From Anaerolineaceae bacterium (lineage in GTDB: Bacteria; Chloroflexota; Anaerolineae; Anaerolineales; Anaerolineaceae), in assembly GCA_011620465.1 (NCBI GenBank), contig WOZC01000042.1, forward strand, positions 14,532 to 26,428: a stretch of 11,897 nt of DNA. Direction: 5' to 3'. Made by a program: the position numbers and the translations under genes. Below, piece by piece: positions 1 to 7,567 of this stretch (positions within the stretch are counted from its first letter, which is position 1; each line of letters starts with the position of its first letter). The notes beneath the pieces are model-generated. The model saw only the letters and a program-made list of their open reading frames with translations. It did no database searches and was not told where the DNA came from.

Positions 1-42
1 TTCATGCAGTAAAAGTGATGCTGAGGAATGGTGCATACCTAT

Positions 43-1758
43 CTAAGCGTCAATTCTTTTCTTCTCCAAACTGATAATGCGTTTGAGTACGGTTAAGGAA
101 ACCGCATAAGTTGAATCCATTCCAAAATAAGAAAGAGCTCCAGCACCAAGGTTCTTTCCTTTTGTATAGGGAGTGTCAGAAACATAGTGCATGATCCCCA
201 GATCGAAAGAAAGTTTATTCAGGTTTACGATCTGGTTTACCGGATATCGTTGCGGGCGCGAGAGTTCGTATACTGCTGAAAGGTAGGGTCCGGCTTCCAT
301 TTCAATATCGGTATAGCCTTCCCGGTAGATGACATCCATAATGTTCTTATTCTGCAAAAACGTTCCCATCACTGTAACAGCTTTCTGATTGTCCAGCACT
401 GTTCCAAAAGTCAGGTTAGGGGCAACATCTTTCGCGCTGAAATTATTGGCGAAAATGTATGTGTTATGGGAGTGTTCGTCATAAACCACTTCTGGAATGA
501 TCACATCTCCGCGAACGCCGTTCAGGCTGGCAGCTTTGCCCATGATGTAGATTCCGAGAATCTCGGATACACTTTCGGCGGTTTTAGTCAGCAGGTTGTA
601 GGCGGCGTAGCCCAGAGGGTAATCGATATTCAAGATAACCGCATTACTCTTTGCCAGGAAATCAAGCGCGCCGTTACAGCTATTGGGGATGAGACGACGG
701 TCTATAGTACAAGGGTCGAGCTTGTCAAGCTCGATAATATTGGCTTCCACATCGAAGGAATGTTTGCTTGGGATACGATTGATACCCCGCAATTTTTCGA
801 ATTGCAATTGGTCATCAATGAGATGTGTTCCTGCTTCTGTGCTCAGGTACTTCTTCATCGCGTAATAGTAAAAGTTTTCTGGGTTTGATTGAGTCTCTTG
901 CTGGTTCATTTCTTCCCACTCAGCCTGAAGAGTTGGTTCATTGCCATAAATGTACTCTAAAAGTTGTTCCTTCTTTCCTTGTGCGTATCCGGAAAGGAGG
1001 TTGGTCAGGCTGTGGGTGTTGGAAGAGACAAAATAGACTGGTCGATCGATCAATTGAAGGGCTTGTTCCTCGATGTTGTTCCACCAGTTCACAGTTGCAC
1101 GGCGGTAATCGTTTAAGGAGCCACTGAGCAATTGAATCGTTAAATCGGCTCTGCGTGCTCTGAAAATCTTCATTGTCTCGGTAAACTGATCTCCCAGGAC
1201 TGTGTACAGACGGGCGAGGTCATCTTGGGAGAGATGCAAGTGATCACCAAGCTGCCTGAAGGCATTCGGGTTTGAGGGGAGGGCTTCATCCAGGAGGGCG
1301 GAGTCGAATGTGTTGAGTAAAAAGTGCAGTTTGGTCCATTCGATTTGAAGTGCAGTCAGGCAGGGAACAACATCATCGATATCCGAACGGGAAGCTATGT
1401 AACATGCTAATCTTTCGTTGCCATCATAAAAGCACTTTCTGCGGCGGGCTTTGGCGGAGACTTCCTGCCAGGACTCGATGTTCGGGTAGCCGTATTCAGC
1501 GAAACTGCTCGCCGATTGTCCCAAGATGACCTTGTTCACCCTGGTGATAATTGAAGGCAGACGCAAGAGCGTATAGATGAGGGCGGACGTGTCAGGTTGG
1601 TCGCCAAGAGCATGCATGTGTAATGAAGAATCCATGCCTGCATGCACACCTTCGAGTGTACGGATGTTTACTTCGTTGGTTGAACGCAGCAAGGAGTAGA
1701 TTGTGCGCAGGTAGAGATCGATTTCTTCAGAGGAGCGGATTGGTACAGTTCTTTCCAT
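43..1758 (-). CDS. Uncharacterised protein with nucleoside phosphorylase/nucleosidase-like C-terminal domain
   Basis: 571 residues; I cannot name the family with certainty. There is no signal peptide or membrane segment, so it is probably cytosolic. Residues 1-350 look mostly helical and charged, with a distinctive block at 60-145 (LRLPSIITRV, LGQSASSF, SRSDIDDV). Residues 370-540 follow the order of motifs in the PNP/MTA nucleosidase fold: a hydrophobic strand plus GKAASL and RGDVIIPE (402-422, compare the SGSAGGL and GDIVVS region of MTA nucleosidase), MGTFLQN (464-470), EMEAGP (486-491, compare the VEMEA ribose-binding motif) and HYVSDTP (524-530, compare the catalytic Asp of the SD motif). 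A nucleoside or nucleobase substrate is therefore inferred, not shown. The ATG at 1758 has an AAGG eight bases upstream. The gene is transcribed alone, away from rsmI. It is full length, with no frameshift seen. Confidence 0.85.
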   Translation of the reverse strand: MERTVPIRSSEEIDLYLRTIYSLLRSTNEVNIRTLEGVHAGMDSSLHMHALGDQPDTSALIYTLLRLPSIITRVNKVILGQSASSFAEYGYPNIESWQEVSAKARRRKCFYDGNERLACYIASRSDIDDVVPCLTALQIEWTKLHFLLNTFDSALLDEALPSNPNAFRQLGDHLHLSQDDLARLYTVLGDQFTETMKIFRARRADLTIQLLSGSLNDYRRATVNWWNNIEEQALQLIDRPVYFVSSNTHSLTNLLSGYAQGKKEQLLEYIYGNEPTLQAEWEEMNQQETQSNPENFYYYAMKKYLSTEAGTHLIDDQLQFEKLRGINRIPSKHSFDVEANIIELDKLDPCTIDRRLIPNSCNGALDFLAKSNAVILNIDYPLGYAAYNLLTKTAESVSEILGIYIMGKAASLNGVRGDVIIPEVVYDEHSHNTYIFANNFSAKDVAPNLTFGTVLDNQKAVTVMGTFLQNKNIMDVIYREGYTDIEMEAGPYLSAVYELSRPQRYPVNQIVNLNKLSFDLGIMHYVSDTPYTKGKNLGAGALSYFGMDSTYAVSLTVLKRIISLEKKRIDA

Positions 1759-1840
1759 TGTTTTTGCCTTCGATATTGTTTGAAAAATTTTATCACTTAG
1801 TTCCCGGGCGCGCGCTTAGGTATAAAGGTGGGGTTGACAA

Positions 1841-1912
1841 ATGACTGACCAGAAAAGAGATCGGTTCGAAAAAGAGGCTCGCTATGAAGGATTTTTTTCA
1901 TCATTACGAATC
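1841..1912 (+). repeat. Dispersed palindromic repeat, copy 1 (degenerate)
   Basis: It matches copy 2 (1993-2065) over its whole length, with the shared core GAGATCG, TTCG, AAAAGAGGCTCGC, ATGA, GGAT. A small hairpin survives, ATGAA (1884-1888) with TTCAT (1897-1901). The core resembles the widespread intergenic palindrome family whose reverse complement reads roughly GTCATTGCGAGC followed by GAAGCAATCTC. Assignment to that family is from memory. This copy has lost the outer ATCGC/GCGAT arms that copy 2 keeps. Confidence 0.65.
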
Positions 1913-1992
1913 ACTTTACCAATTGAGCTCAAGGGATATGCTTTCGGTAATTTGGCAAAATGACCAAGCACTCTGGTATTTCCTACATTTAC

Positions 1993-2065
1993 ATGACGTG
2001 ACAAAGAGAGATCGCTTCGCAAAAGAGGCTCGCGATGACGGATCATTCTTCGTCATCACTCGAAT
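1993..2065 (+). repeat. Dispersed palindromic repeat, copy 2 (better preserved)
   Basis: The outer arms ATCGC (2011-2015) and GCGAT (2032-2036) are inverted. A second hairpin, GATGACG (2034-2040) with CGTCATC (2051-2057), is a perfect seven-base stem with a ten-base loop. Relative to copy 1, the stem position that is A/T there is C/G here, so base pairing is kept. It lies about 40 bases upstream of the rsmI -10 box. It may act as an RNA hairpin, or may simply be a dispersed genomic repeat. Confidence 0.65.
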
Positions 2066-2082
2066 TGATGAGTGCAATTTTC

Positions 2083-2111
2083 TTAGCTTTAGCCTGAGTC
2101 TCACGTATAAT
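2083..2111 (+). promoter_or_regulatory. Promoter of rsmI
   Basis: There is a perfect TATAAT at 2106-2111, with a weak TTAGCT -35 at 2083-2088 and a 17-base spacer. The predicted transcript starts near 2118, right before the AGGAGA ribosome binding site at 2119-2124, leaving a leader of about 13 bases. Confidence 0.5.
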
Positions 2112-2130
2112 TGAGCCCAGGAGACACCAG

Positions 2131-2832
2131 ATGCTTTACCTTGTAGCAACCCCCATCGGAAATTTAGGTGACATGACATTTCGTGCGGTCGAGGTTTTGA
2201 AGAGTGTTGACCTGATCGCCAGCGAAGACTCCCGCAAGACAAGCGTGCTGCTAAAACACTACGACATCTCCAAACCGCAAACTGCATTGAACAACTTCAA
2301 CGAAAGAAAAGTGGTCCCAAAACTGTTGGAAAGACTGGAACGAGGAGAGACGATCGCCCTGGTGACCGATGCCGGTACGCCGGGGATATCCGATCCTGGC
2401 TATCTTCTTACACATGAGGCAATGCAGGCAGGCATCGAGGTACAGTCCATTCCTGGTCCTTCAGCGGTCATCATGGCACTCACCCTGGCAGACCTCCCAC
2501 TGCATTCTTTTACATTCAAGGGCTTTCCACCCAATAAGGAAGGTCCTCGCAAGCGTTTTATCGCCATGGAGGCTGATTCTACTCATACATTGGTTTTTTA
2601 CGAAAGTCCTTATCGCTTATTAGCTTTCCTGAAGAATTGCCTGGAAGTTCTCGGTGACCGCCAGGCTGTGGTTGCCAACGACCTGACCAAGAAATTCGAA
2701 ACCCACTATCGCGGCACACTCTCTCAAATCATAGAAAAACTCACCTCCGAAACAATCCGGGGAGAGTTTGTGATCAGTATTGAAGGGGTGCGGAAAGAAA
2801 AAACTAAAACGACAGCGGGGTCAGATCTTTAA
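2131..2832 (+). CDS. rsmI: 16S rRNA (cytidine-1402 2'-O)-methyltransferase RsmI
   Basis: SAM-dependent methyltransferase of the tetrapyrrole-methylase fold that 2'-O-methylates C1402 in helix 44 of 16S rRNA on the 30S subunit. The protein has 233 residues with the full motif series: VATPIGNLGDMTFRA (5-19), SEDSR (31-35), LVTDAGTPGISDPG (77-90), IPGPSA (107-112), FYESPYR (156-162), RGEFVI (210-215). It lacks the extra C-terminal domain of the 286-residue E. coli enzyme, as do many short homologues. The start at 2131 follows AGGAGA with six bases between. Its last 29 bases overlap the 3' end of the convergent transporter gene. A second, divergent member of the same family lies at 9457-10149. 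This copy is the canonical one, so I give it the gene name. Confidence 0.95.
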   Translation: MLYLVATPIGNLGDMTFRAVEVLKSVDLIASEDSRKTSVLLKHYDISKPQTALNNFNERKVVPKLLERLERGETIALVTDAGTPGISDPGYLLTHEAMQAGIEVQSIPGPSAVIMALTLADLPLHSFTFKGFPPNKEGPRKRFIAMEADSTHTLVFYESPYRLLAFLKNCLEVLGDRQAVVANDLTKKFETHYRGTLSQIIEKLTSETIRGEFVISIEGVRKEKTKTTAGSDL

Positions 2833-3541
2833 GATCTGAGTACATGTCAACTCCCTCAACTTTTTTCAATCTTTTGGTGACCCAATAGGTAACCGGTGTG
2901 AAGAGTGCTTCAATGGCAACCTTGAAGATGTAGTTGGTCAGGGTCAGGGTCCAGAACAACTCCCAGGGGAAAACGCCTGTAAGTGAAGCAATAGCAATAA
3001 AAATCGCCGAATCGAGGAATTCACCAACAATCGTGCTGCCGATGGTGCGCATCCATAAATGTTTCCCATTGGTCAGCCTCTTCATTACTGCCATGATCAC
3101 TGAGTTCGCAAACGAACCGATCAGGTAACCCAAGACACTGGCTAAAACGATCCCGCCAAAGCTGATGCCTCCCAAAACAGCCTCGAAAGCTTCCTGACCT
3201 ACGGATTCCTGCCAGAGTGTTTCGCCAGGCAGCACCCGAATCAGCCAGAACATAACAAAAGCGAACAGCAAAGCTCCGAAACCGATCCAGATTACCCGAC
3301 GATTGCGTGAATAACCATAGACTTCCGTGAGGACATCACCAAAAATATAGGCAAAAGGGAAAAACACGGTGCCGGCGTCAAATGCAAGCGGTATGTTGCC
3401 AATCGAGATACCCCAATCGATGATTTTGGCTGAAGAGGCAAAATTGCTCAAGATTAGGATCACCGTAAACGCAACAGTCACCAGGTCCAGGTATTTGAAT
3501 TGAAGGACTTGGTTTTCATCAATTTTAATTTTTGATTCCAT
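2804..3541 (-). CDS. Queuosine precursor transporter (YhhQ/VUT_1 family)
   Basis: A 245-residue integral membrane protein with about six hydrophobic segments. In E. coli, YhhQ imports the queuosine precursors preQ0 and preQ1, and some relatives import queuine. Family hallmarks visible are FPFAYIFGDVLTEVYGYSR with the following RRVIW (61-85), WMRTIGST (163-170) and GEFLDSAIF (173-181). It fits with the tRNA-guanine transglycosylase at 8363-9415, which would use the imported base, although the two are in separate transcription units. The ATG at 3541 has no recognisable ribosome binding site and lies only about six bases below the predicted transcription start, so the message may be leaderless. 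Which precursor it carries cannot be told from the sequence. Confidence 0.9.
   Translation of the reverse strand: MESKIKIDENQVLQFKYLDLVTVAFTVILILSNFASSAKIIDWGISIGNIPLAFDAGTVFFPFAYIFGDVLTEVYGYSRNRRVIWIGFGALLFAFVMFWLIRVLPGETLWQESVGQEAFEAVLGGISFGGIVLASVLGYLIGSFANSVIMAVMKRLTNGKHLWMRTIGSTIVGEFLDSAIFIAIASLTGVFPWELFWTLTLTNYIFKVAIEALFTPVTYWVTKRLKKVEGVDMYSDLKDLTPLSF
2821..2839. terminator. Palindrome in the overlapping ends of two convergent genes (possible terminator)
   Basis: TCAGATCT, TTA, AGATCTGA is a perfect eight-base stem with a three-base loop. It contains the rsmI stop codon and the last codons of the transporter gene. A hairpin here could serve both strands, but neither strand has a T-tract directly after the stem. 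On the minus strand a T-rich stretch begins about 13 bases later. Termination is therefore a guess. Confidence 0.35.
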
Positions 3542-3558
3542 GATGAATATTCTATACT
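3532..3558 (+). promoter_or_regulatory. Promoter of the coaW-rsmE unit
   Basis: TATACT at 3553-3558 with TTGATT at 3532-3537; the 15-base spacer is shorter than ideal. The -35 lies inside the first codons of the divergent transporter gene. The -10 shares five bases with the opposing -10 box on the other strand. Confidence 0.4.
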
Positions 3559-3582
3559 ACAATTCAGGATAAATGCAGACAA
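3554..3582 (-). promoter_or_regulatory. Promoter of the queuosine-precursor transporter gene
   Basis: On the minus strand, TTGTCT (3582-3577), a 17-base spacer and TAGTAT (3559-3554). The start codon follows at 3541, which leaves almost no leader and no room for a preQ1 riboswitch. Confidence 0.4.
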
Positions 3583-3604
3583 TAAGAAACAGACTGGAGT
3601 GAAA

Positions 3605-4435
3605 ATGGGTTTGATTGTTGGACTGGATATCGGTGGGACGACTACGAAAATCATCGGCTACGAGAATGGCAATCTGTTTGGTTTCGTCAGGGTGAAAGCC
3701 AGCGATCCCTTCACTTCTGCAAGCGGTGGATTAGGGAAGTTCCTGAACGTGATTGGCAAAGACTTGAGCGATGTTGAAGAAATCCATGCTACCGGAGTAG
3801 GTGCATCCCAGTTGAGCGGAGATATCTTTGGCTGCTCAACTCAAATCGTTCCTGAGTTTGATTGTGTTGGTTTAGGCGGACTTTACCTGGCTGGTCTGAA
3901 AGAAGCCATTGTTGTCAGCATGGGCACCGGTACCTCGATCGTAGCTGCCAGGGCTAAACAGGTGGAGCATATTATCGGCACAGGGGTTGGTGGAGGCACG
4001 CTGCAAGGTTTGGCTGAACGAATGCTCAATGTCAAAGATTTTGAGACGATTTCAGCCCTGGCAGACCAGGGAGACCTGAGTATGGTCGATCTGACGATCG
4101 GCGATATCACGACGCAAGACATTCCGGGTCTGACCCCGGATGCCACTGCCTCGAATTTTGGTAAACTGGAAGATTTAGCCCGGTCTGAAGATATCGCTGC
4201 TGGGATCGTGAACCTGGTTTTTCAGTCGGTCGGAACCGCCTCGGTGCTTGCTGCCAGGTTGCAAAGTCTTGACCATATTGTGATCACAGGGAATCTCTCT
4301 CAACTGCCCTTTGGGGAAACCATTCTTGATGGTTTTTCCAGACTATACAATGTAAGCTTCTATATCCCGGAACATGCTGAATTCGCGACAGCCATCGGGG
4401 CAAGCTTGATCGAAGGTAAACGACTTAACTGCTAA
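3605..4435 (+). CDS. coaW: Type II pantothenate kinase
   Basis: ATP-dependent phosphorylation of pantothenate, the first step of coenzyme A synthesis, in the cytosol. It is an acetate/sugar kinase-fold protein of 276 residues, close in length to S. aureus CoaW. Visible motifs: phosphate-binding GLDIGGTTTK (6-15), PEFD (83-86) with the likely catalytic Glu84, SMGTGTS (105-111), GTGVGGGTLQGL (125-136), the stretch DLTIGDI with the following PGLTPDATASNFG (162-186), and EFATAIGAS (259-267). The CoaW-like block at 125-186 separates it from N-acetylglucosamine kinases and other relatives. I chose the ATG at 3605 because GGAG (3596-3599) is then spaced by five bases. The in-frame GTG at 3599 would sit on that site. 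It is probably co-transcribed with rsmE, 28 bases downstream. Confidence 0.88.
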   Translation: MGLIVGLDIGGTTTKIIGYENGNLFGFVRVKASDPFTSASGGLGKFLNVIGKDLSDVEEIHATGVGASQLSGDIFGCSTQIVPEFDCVGLGGLYLAGLKEAIVVSMGTGTSIVAARAKQVEHIIGTGVGGGTLQGLAERMLNVKDFETISALADQGDLSMVDLTIGDITTQDIPGLTPDATASNFGKLEDLARSEDIAAGIVNLVFQSVGTASVLAARLQSLDHIVITGNLSQLPFGETILDGFSRLYNVSFYIPEHAEFATAIGASLIEGKRLNC

Positions 4436-4463
4436 TCCTTAACTTATCAGGTAAAATCGAGCT

Positions 4464-5219
4464 ATGGAAAGATTCTTCTTATATCCAGATCAAATTGTTG
4501 AGGGGTTTGTTACTTTTCCTGAAGATTTGTCCAGACAGATTCGCAAGGTGTTACGACTTGACATCAAGAAGAATGCTGTGACTGTACTCGATAATTCAGG
4601 TTGGGAATATCTTGTTCAGTTAGATGGAACGACGGGTAACCAGGTAATTGGACATATTATGGACAAGCAAAAGGGTCGTGAAGAGCCGTTCGTCAAACTC
4701 AACCTCGCTTATAGCTTAGCCCGGCGGGAAAAAATCGAATGGATCGTGCAAAAGGGAACCGAGCTTGGAATTGCCAGCTTTTACCCCTATGTTTCTTCCC
4801 GCTCATTGGTGCAAGACCTGAAAGCCAATCGAGCCCGGCAGGAAAGGCTGGAATCGATCGCACGGGAAGCATCAGAGCAAAGCCTGCGTGCAAAATTACC
4901 GGTCATATTGCCAGTTACAACTTATGAAGATATGCTCAAAAATACTGCCAACCATGACCTAAAATTGATTGCCTGGGAGGGCACAGCAATCGTACAGCGG
5001 ATTGGCACAGCGACACTGCAGCCGCTGATCGGTGCTGAGCAGAAATCACTGGTTCTTTTGATTGGACCGGAAGGTGGTTTCAGCGCTGAAGAAGTGAAAT
5101 TGGCTGAGGAGCATGGTTTTCAGCAGGTTTCTTTCGGAAATAGCATTTTACGAATGGAAACAGCCTGTGTTGCCGGCAGCGCCATTCTAAGAAATTTGGT
5201 TGATAGTTTGATGGGGTAG
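4464..5219 (+). CDS. rsmE: 16S rRNA (uracil-1498 N3)-methyltransferase RsmE
   Basis: Methylates N3 of U1498 in 16S rRNA, near the decoding centre, using SAM on the assembled 30S subunit. The protein has 251 residues: an N-terminal PUA-like RNA-binding part (about 1-70) and a SPOUT-type trefoil-knot domain. Signature motifs are KGTELGI (97-103), AREASEQSLRAKLP (133-146), LLIGPEGGFSAEEV (198-211) and SFGNSILRMETA (223-234), the last two forming the SAM-binding knot. The start codon at 4464 has only a weak ribosome binding site, consistent with coupling to the gene 28 bases upstream. The gene ends 54 bases from the 3' end of the convergent RsmF-like gene. No T-tailed terminator is visible between them. 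Confidence 0.95.
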   Translation: MERFFLYPDQIVEGFVTFPEDLSRQIRKVLRLDIKKNAVTVLDNSGWEYLVQLDGTTGNQVIGHIMDKQKGREEPFVKLNLAYSLARREKIEWIVQKGTELGIASFYPYVSSRSLVQDLKANRARQERLESIAREASEQSLRAKLPVILPVTTYEDMLKNTANHDLKLIAWEGTAIVQRIGTATLQPLIGAEQKSLVLLIGPEGGFSAEEVKLAEEHGFQQVSFGNSILRMETACVAGSAILRNLVDSLMG

Positions 5220-5273
5220 CGTACCCTGAGGTTCATCAAAGTATATTATGGGGGAATCTGGTTTACCATTGCT

Positions 5274-6740
5274 TCAACGGCTGAGATGCCGATTGGGGAG
5301 TAAATTACGCAAACGTTTGCTCGAATACTTCGCTGCGCCGAGGTTGTTACGTTCGCCATCCCGCATCGCGATAACTGCCCCGGGCTTGATCCCAGCGGGG
5401 TCGATACCGCGGATATCAAAGCCCTTCATCCATTGGTCCGCCAGGTTTTCTGGCATCTGCCAAATGTTGCGGGAAAATTTGGTACCAAAACGCAAGACAA
5501 ACTCGACACTGACATCGAATTGATCGCGAATGAAGCGACCTAAAGGCATTCCGATGGCGTTGTAGGGAAGGCTAGAGAACTTGTTCAAGTATTCGCTTGG
5601 TAACAGCTGAATTGCATCCATCTTTCGCATAGGAACCAAGTTGAATTCTTGGAGCAGACTGCTGAAATCCATACCGTAGGTTTCCAGGAAGATGTCGATC
5701 AACTCCTGGTACAGCCTGGTAGATAACGCACTGAAGCCTGTGGAGGCAAAATCCCTGGAAGGCGGATCAATTCGGTCGCTTGGTATGGGATTGTCCTTGA
5801 CGAGCTTGCCAGCAAAGAACCCATTGGTTTGAAAAACAAAAGGCCAGATCCTCAAACAGTGAATTACATCAGGATGGTAGCTTTGCCCTTCAAACTCAGT
5901 CAACCCGGAGACGTTGAATTTTTGGGCAGTAGCAGGATCGACGTGGAAAGAACCCGGGTAAGCTTCCAACAACGCTGAAACGACGGCTTCGTCTTCCTCA
6001 GGGGCAAGTGTGCAGGTGGAATACACCAGTTCACCACCGGTTTTCAGTGCTTTGGCAGCTGAAAACAGCATGGCTTCCTGGCGGCTGGCTAAGCGACCGC
6101 GCTCATCCACCGTGATCGGGCGGTGAGGATGGCTGGAGGATGTTCTCAAACTCTGCATACTGCAAGGGGCATCCAACAAAATCTGGTCGAAGGTTTCAGG
6201 GAACCAATCTCCCCAGCGTTCTCCCGGGTAGTTGGTGATTGTATAGTTAATGGCTCCCCAGGTTTGCAGCACAGTACGCAGTGCTGACAAACGCGACGAG
6301 GCAGAATCGTTGGCGATCACGAAATCCCGGTCACATGATGCGTCGATCATCTGGGTCGTTTTGCCACCGGGTGAGGCAGCCATGTCCAGTTTTACCAGCG
6401 GTTTTTCTGATGGGCTGAAAAGCGAAACCGGCAGGATGGAAGCTGCGTCTTGAATGTAATATTGACCCAGCTGGAACTCCCGTGTTTGGCTTGGTGAAAT
6501 CAAGGCATCCAAAACCTGCGATGAATCAGCAGAGTATGGAAGAACTTTTGGGCTCCAAACATACTTCTTGCTGAGGTATTCCAGGCGTTCCGGGGAGGGT
6601 GCCTCCGTTTTCAGCAAGTTCAGGCGTACGGCAGATGGGGCGATTTGCTCCGATTCACCCAAGAGGGCGGCGTATTGAGCATCATCCAGGTAAGGCTGAT
6701 AGCGCTGCACGGAAGAGATGAATTCCTCACTCGGGCTCAT
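5274..6740 (-). CDS. RsmF/NOL1-NOP2-Sun family 16S rRNA (cytosine-C5)-methyltransferase
   Basis: Predicted SAM-dependent m5C methyltransferase of 16S rRNA. E. coli RsmF (479 residues) modifies C1407 and the Thermus enzyme also C1400 and C1404. The exact target here is not settled by sequence. The protein has 488 residues, with YYIQDAAS (94-101), SAM motif DMAASPGGKTTQ (119-130), LLDAPCS (188-194, release Cys193) and STCTLAPEEDEAVV (241-254, nucleophile Cys243). The C-terminal third (about 350-488), with GMPLGRF and LGAAKYSSKRLRNLLP, fits an RsmF-type PUA-like RNA-binding end. The usual Gly after PCS in motif IV is Met here, a small oddity. It is the last gene of the five-gene operon: its ATG overlaps the previous stop as ATGA and has a strong AAAAGGAGG site seven bases upstream (6748-6756). 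Confidence 0.9.
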   Translation of the reverse strand: MSPSEEFISSVQRYQPYLDDAQYAALLGESEQIAPSAVRLNLLKTEAPSPERLEYLSKKYVWSPKVLPYSADSSQVLDALISPSQTREFQLGQYYIQDAASILPVSLFSPSEKPLVKLDMAASPGGKTTQMIDASCDRDFVIANDSASSRLSALRTVLQTWGAINYTITNYPGERWGDWFPETFDQILLDAPCSMQSLRTSSSHPHRPITVDERGRLASRQEAMLFSAAKALKTGGELVYSTCTLAPEEDEAVVSALLEAYPGSFHVDPATAQKFNVSGLTEFEGQSYHPDVIHCLRIWPFVFQTNGFFAGKLVKDNPIPSDRIDPPSRDFASTGFSALSTRLYQELIDIFLETYGMDFSSLLQEFNLVPMRKMDAIQLLPSEYLNKFSSLPYNAIGMPLGRFIRDQFDVSVEFVLRFGTKFSRNIWQMPENLADQWMKGFDIRGIDPAGIKPGAVIAMRDGERNNLGAAKYSSKRLRNLLPNRHLSR

Positions 6741-7567
6741 TGAGCAGCCTCCTTTTGGATGAAAAAGAGTAGTTCATTGCCAACCAGGCGCACCTCTTGC
6801 TGCCAATTCGTCCCTTCCAGCACTTTCCCGACCAGGTGGCGGTGGGTTTTTTCCAGGGAGTGATGACCTTTCAAGTCCATGGCAGGCAGACTGAGGACAA
6901 TGATGGCAACATTGAGACTTTCCAGTAAAATGTGGGTTGAACCAGGCTGGCGTTTCTCGAACCTATGGGCTTCTTTGAAGAAAAAGGCGCAATCCGCTCT
7001 TTCGACGGGAGGATGGAGCAGAATATCCTGTTGGATGGCATGGCAATTTGGATATTTTAGGGCAAAGAAGGTTTGCAGGTAGAGCACACGGGGGCTGTTA
7101 ATGTCGTAGGCTTTGAATATTGCCCCAGGCGCGAGCTTTATCCAGGGCAAGCAGAGTGGATCCAGCGCGCAAGCCAGATCCAATACGCTTGCAGGCTTGC
7201 CGATGACTTCATGAATAGTGTCAAAAAACAATTCCAGGTGGGGAATTCGCTCCCGGGTGGAGTCGTGTTTTGCCATCATTTTCAGGCAATAAGCTTTGAG
7301 ATCTCCTGGTTCTTCGAGCGCAGGTGAGTTTGCATTCAGATACCGAATTTCCTCGTCATAATCGATACTCTCGAGGTAGGGTGCGATGACATTATGCAAA
7401 GCTTTCCGAAAATTCGTCTTCAACTCAGCCAGGTTCTTCGAGTTTGGTAGATTAACTGTGATCAAATCCCGCAAGACTTCTTCCGGCAAATCCAACTCGC
7501 GATATTTACGCGAGCTTTGTACCGCTTGGATCAGCTTATCGATTTCATTATCAGTGGGTGTGTTCAT
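6737..7567 (-). CDS. Diverged paralogue of the RmtB-like rRNA methyltransferase
   Basis: 276 residues, same fold and order of motifs as the upstream gene, but with signature residues changed. HDSTRERIPHLE (101-112) matches LHASTQERLPFLE, and VLDLACALDPLCLPW (128-142) matches VLDLACGLNPLAIPW with Gly to Ala and Asn to Asp. FFFKEAHRFEKRQ (195-207) replaces FLLKLLPILDQ. At 224-240 VLSLPAMDLKGHHSLEK replaces ISYPSKSLGGRSKGMKQ, so the glycine- and lysine-rich segment is lost. It is a tandem duplicate that may have a new target, be a non-catalytic partner, or be decaying. The intact frame of normal length and the ATGA overlaps at both ends argue for selection. There is no obvious ribosome binding site before its ATG, so translation probably depends on the upstream gene. 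Confidence 0.8.
   Translation of the reverse strand: MNTPTDNEIDKLIQAVQSSRKYRELDLPEEVLRDLITVNLPNSKNLAELKTNFRKALHNVIAPYLESIDYDEEIRYLNANSPALEEPGDLKAYCLKMMAKHDSTRERIPHLELFFDTIHEVIGKPASVLDLACALDPLCLPWIKLAPGAIFKAYDINSPRVLYLQTFFALKYPNCHAIQQDILLHPPVERADCAFFFKEAHRFEKRQPGSTHILLESLNVAIIVLSLPAMDLKGHHSLEKTHRHLVGKVLEGTNWQQEVRLVGNELLFFIQKEAAQ

Larger units (their letters stand above)
1759..2130. other. Non-coding gap with repeats between two divergent genes
   Basis: This is the only gap longer than 300 bases. It holds two diverged copies of a palindromic repeat (about 1841-1912 and 1993-2065), an unassigned stretch between them (1913-1992), and the rsmI promoter at its right edge. The left 80 bases must carry the promoter of the minus-strand gene, but I see no convincing -35/-10 pair. 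A TTGACA at 1834-1839 has no matching -10. The short frame at 1884-2114 runs through both repeats and is not credible as a gene. Confidence 0.7.

Noticed and set aside
1834..1839. TTGACA as a plus-strand -35 box
   Set aside because: There is no -10-like sequence 16-18 bases downstream and no gene follows closely.
1841..2065. CRISPR-like repeat and spacer structure
   Set aside because: There are only two diverged copies, long and palindromic, with no further units and no cas genes.
1884..2114. 76-residue open frame on the plus strand in the gap before rsmI
   Set aside because: It runs through both repeat copies, has no recognisable protein features and no ribosome binding site of note, and its end overlaps the rsmI promoter. 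The repeats explain the sequence better.
3542..3604. preQ1 riboswitch before the queuosine-precursor transporter
   Set aside because: The predicted leader is only a few bases long and I see no pseudoknot-like C-rich stem and A-rich tail.
3599..3607. GTG start two codons upstream in the pantothenate kinase gene
   Set aside because: The GTG overlaps the GGAG ribosome binding site, so the ATG at 3605 is the better start.
5214..5226. GGGTA, GCG, TACCC hairpin at the end of rsmE as a terminator
   Set aside because: The stem has only five pairs and neither strand has a following T-tract.
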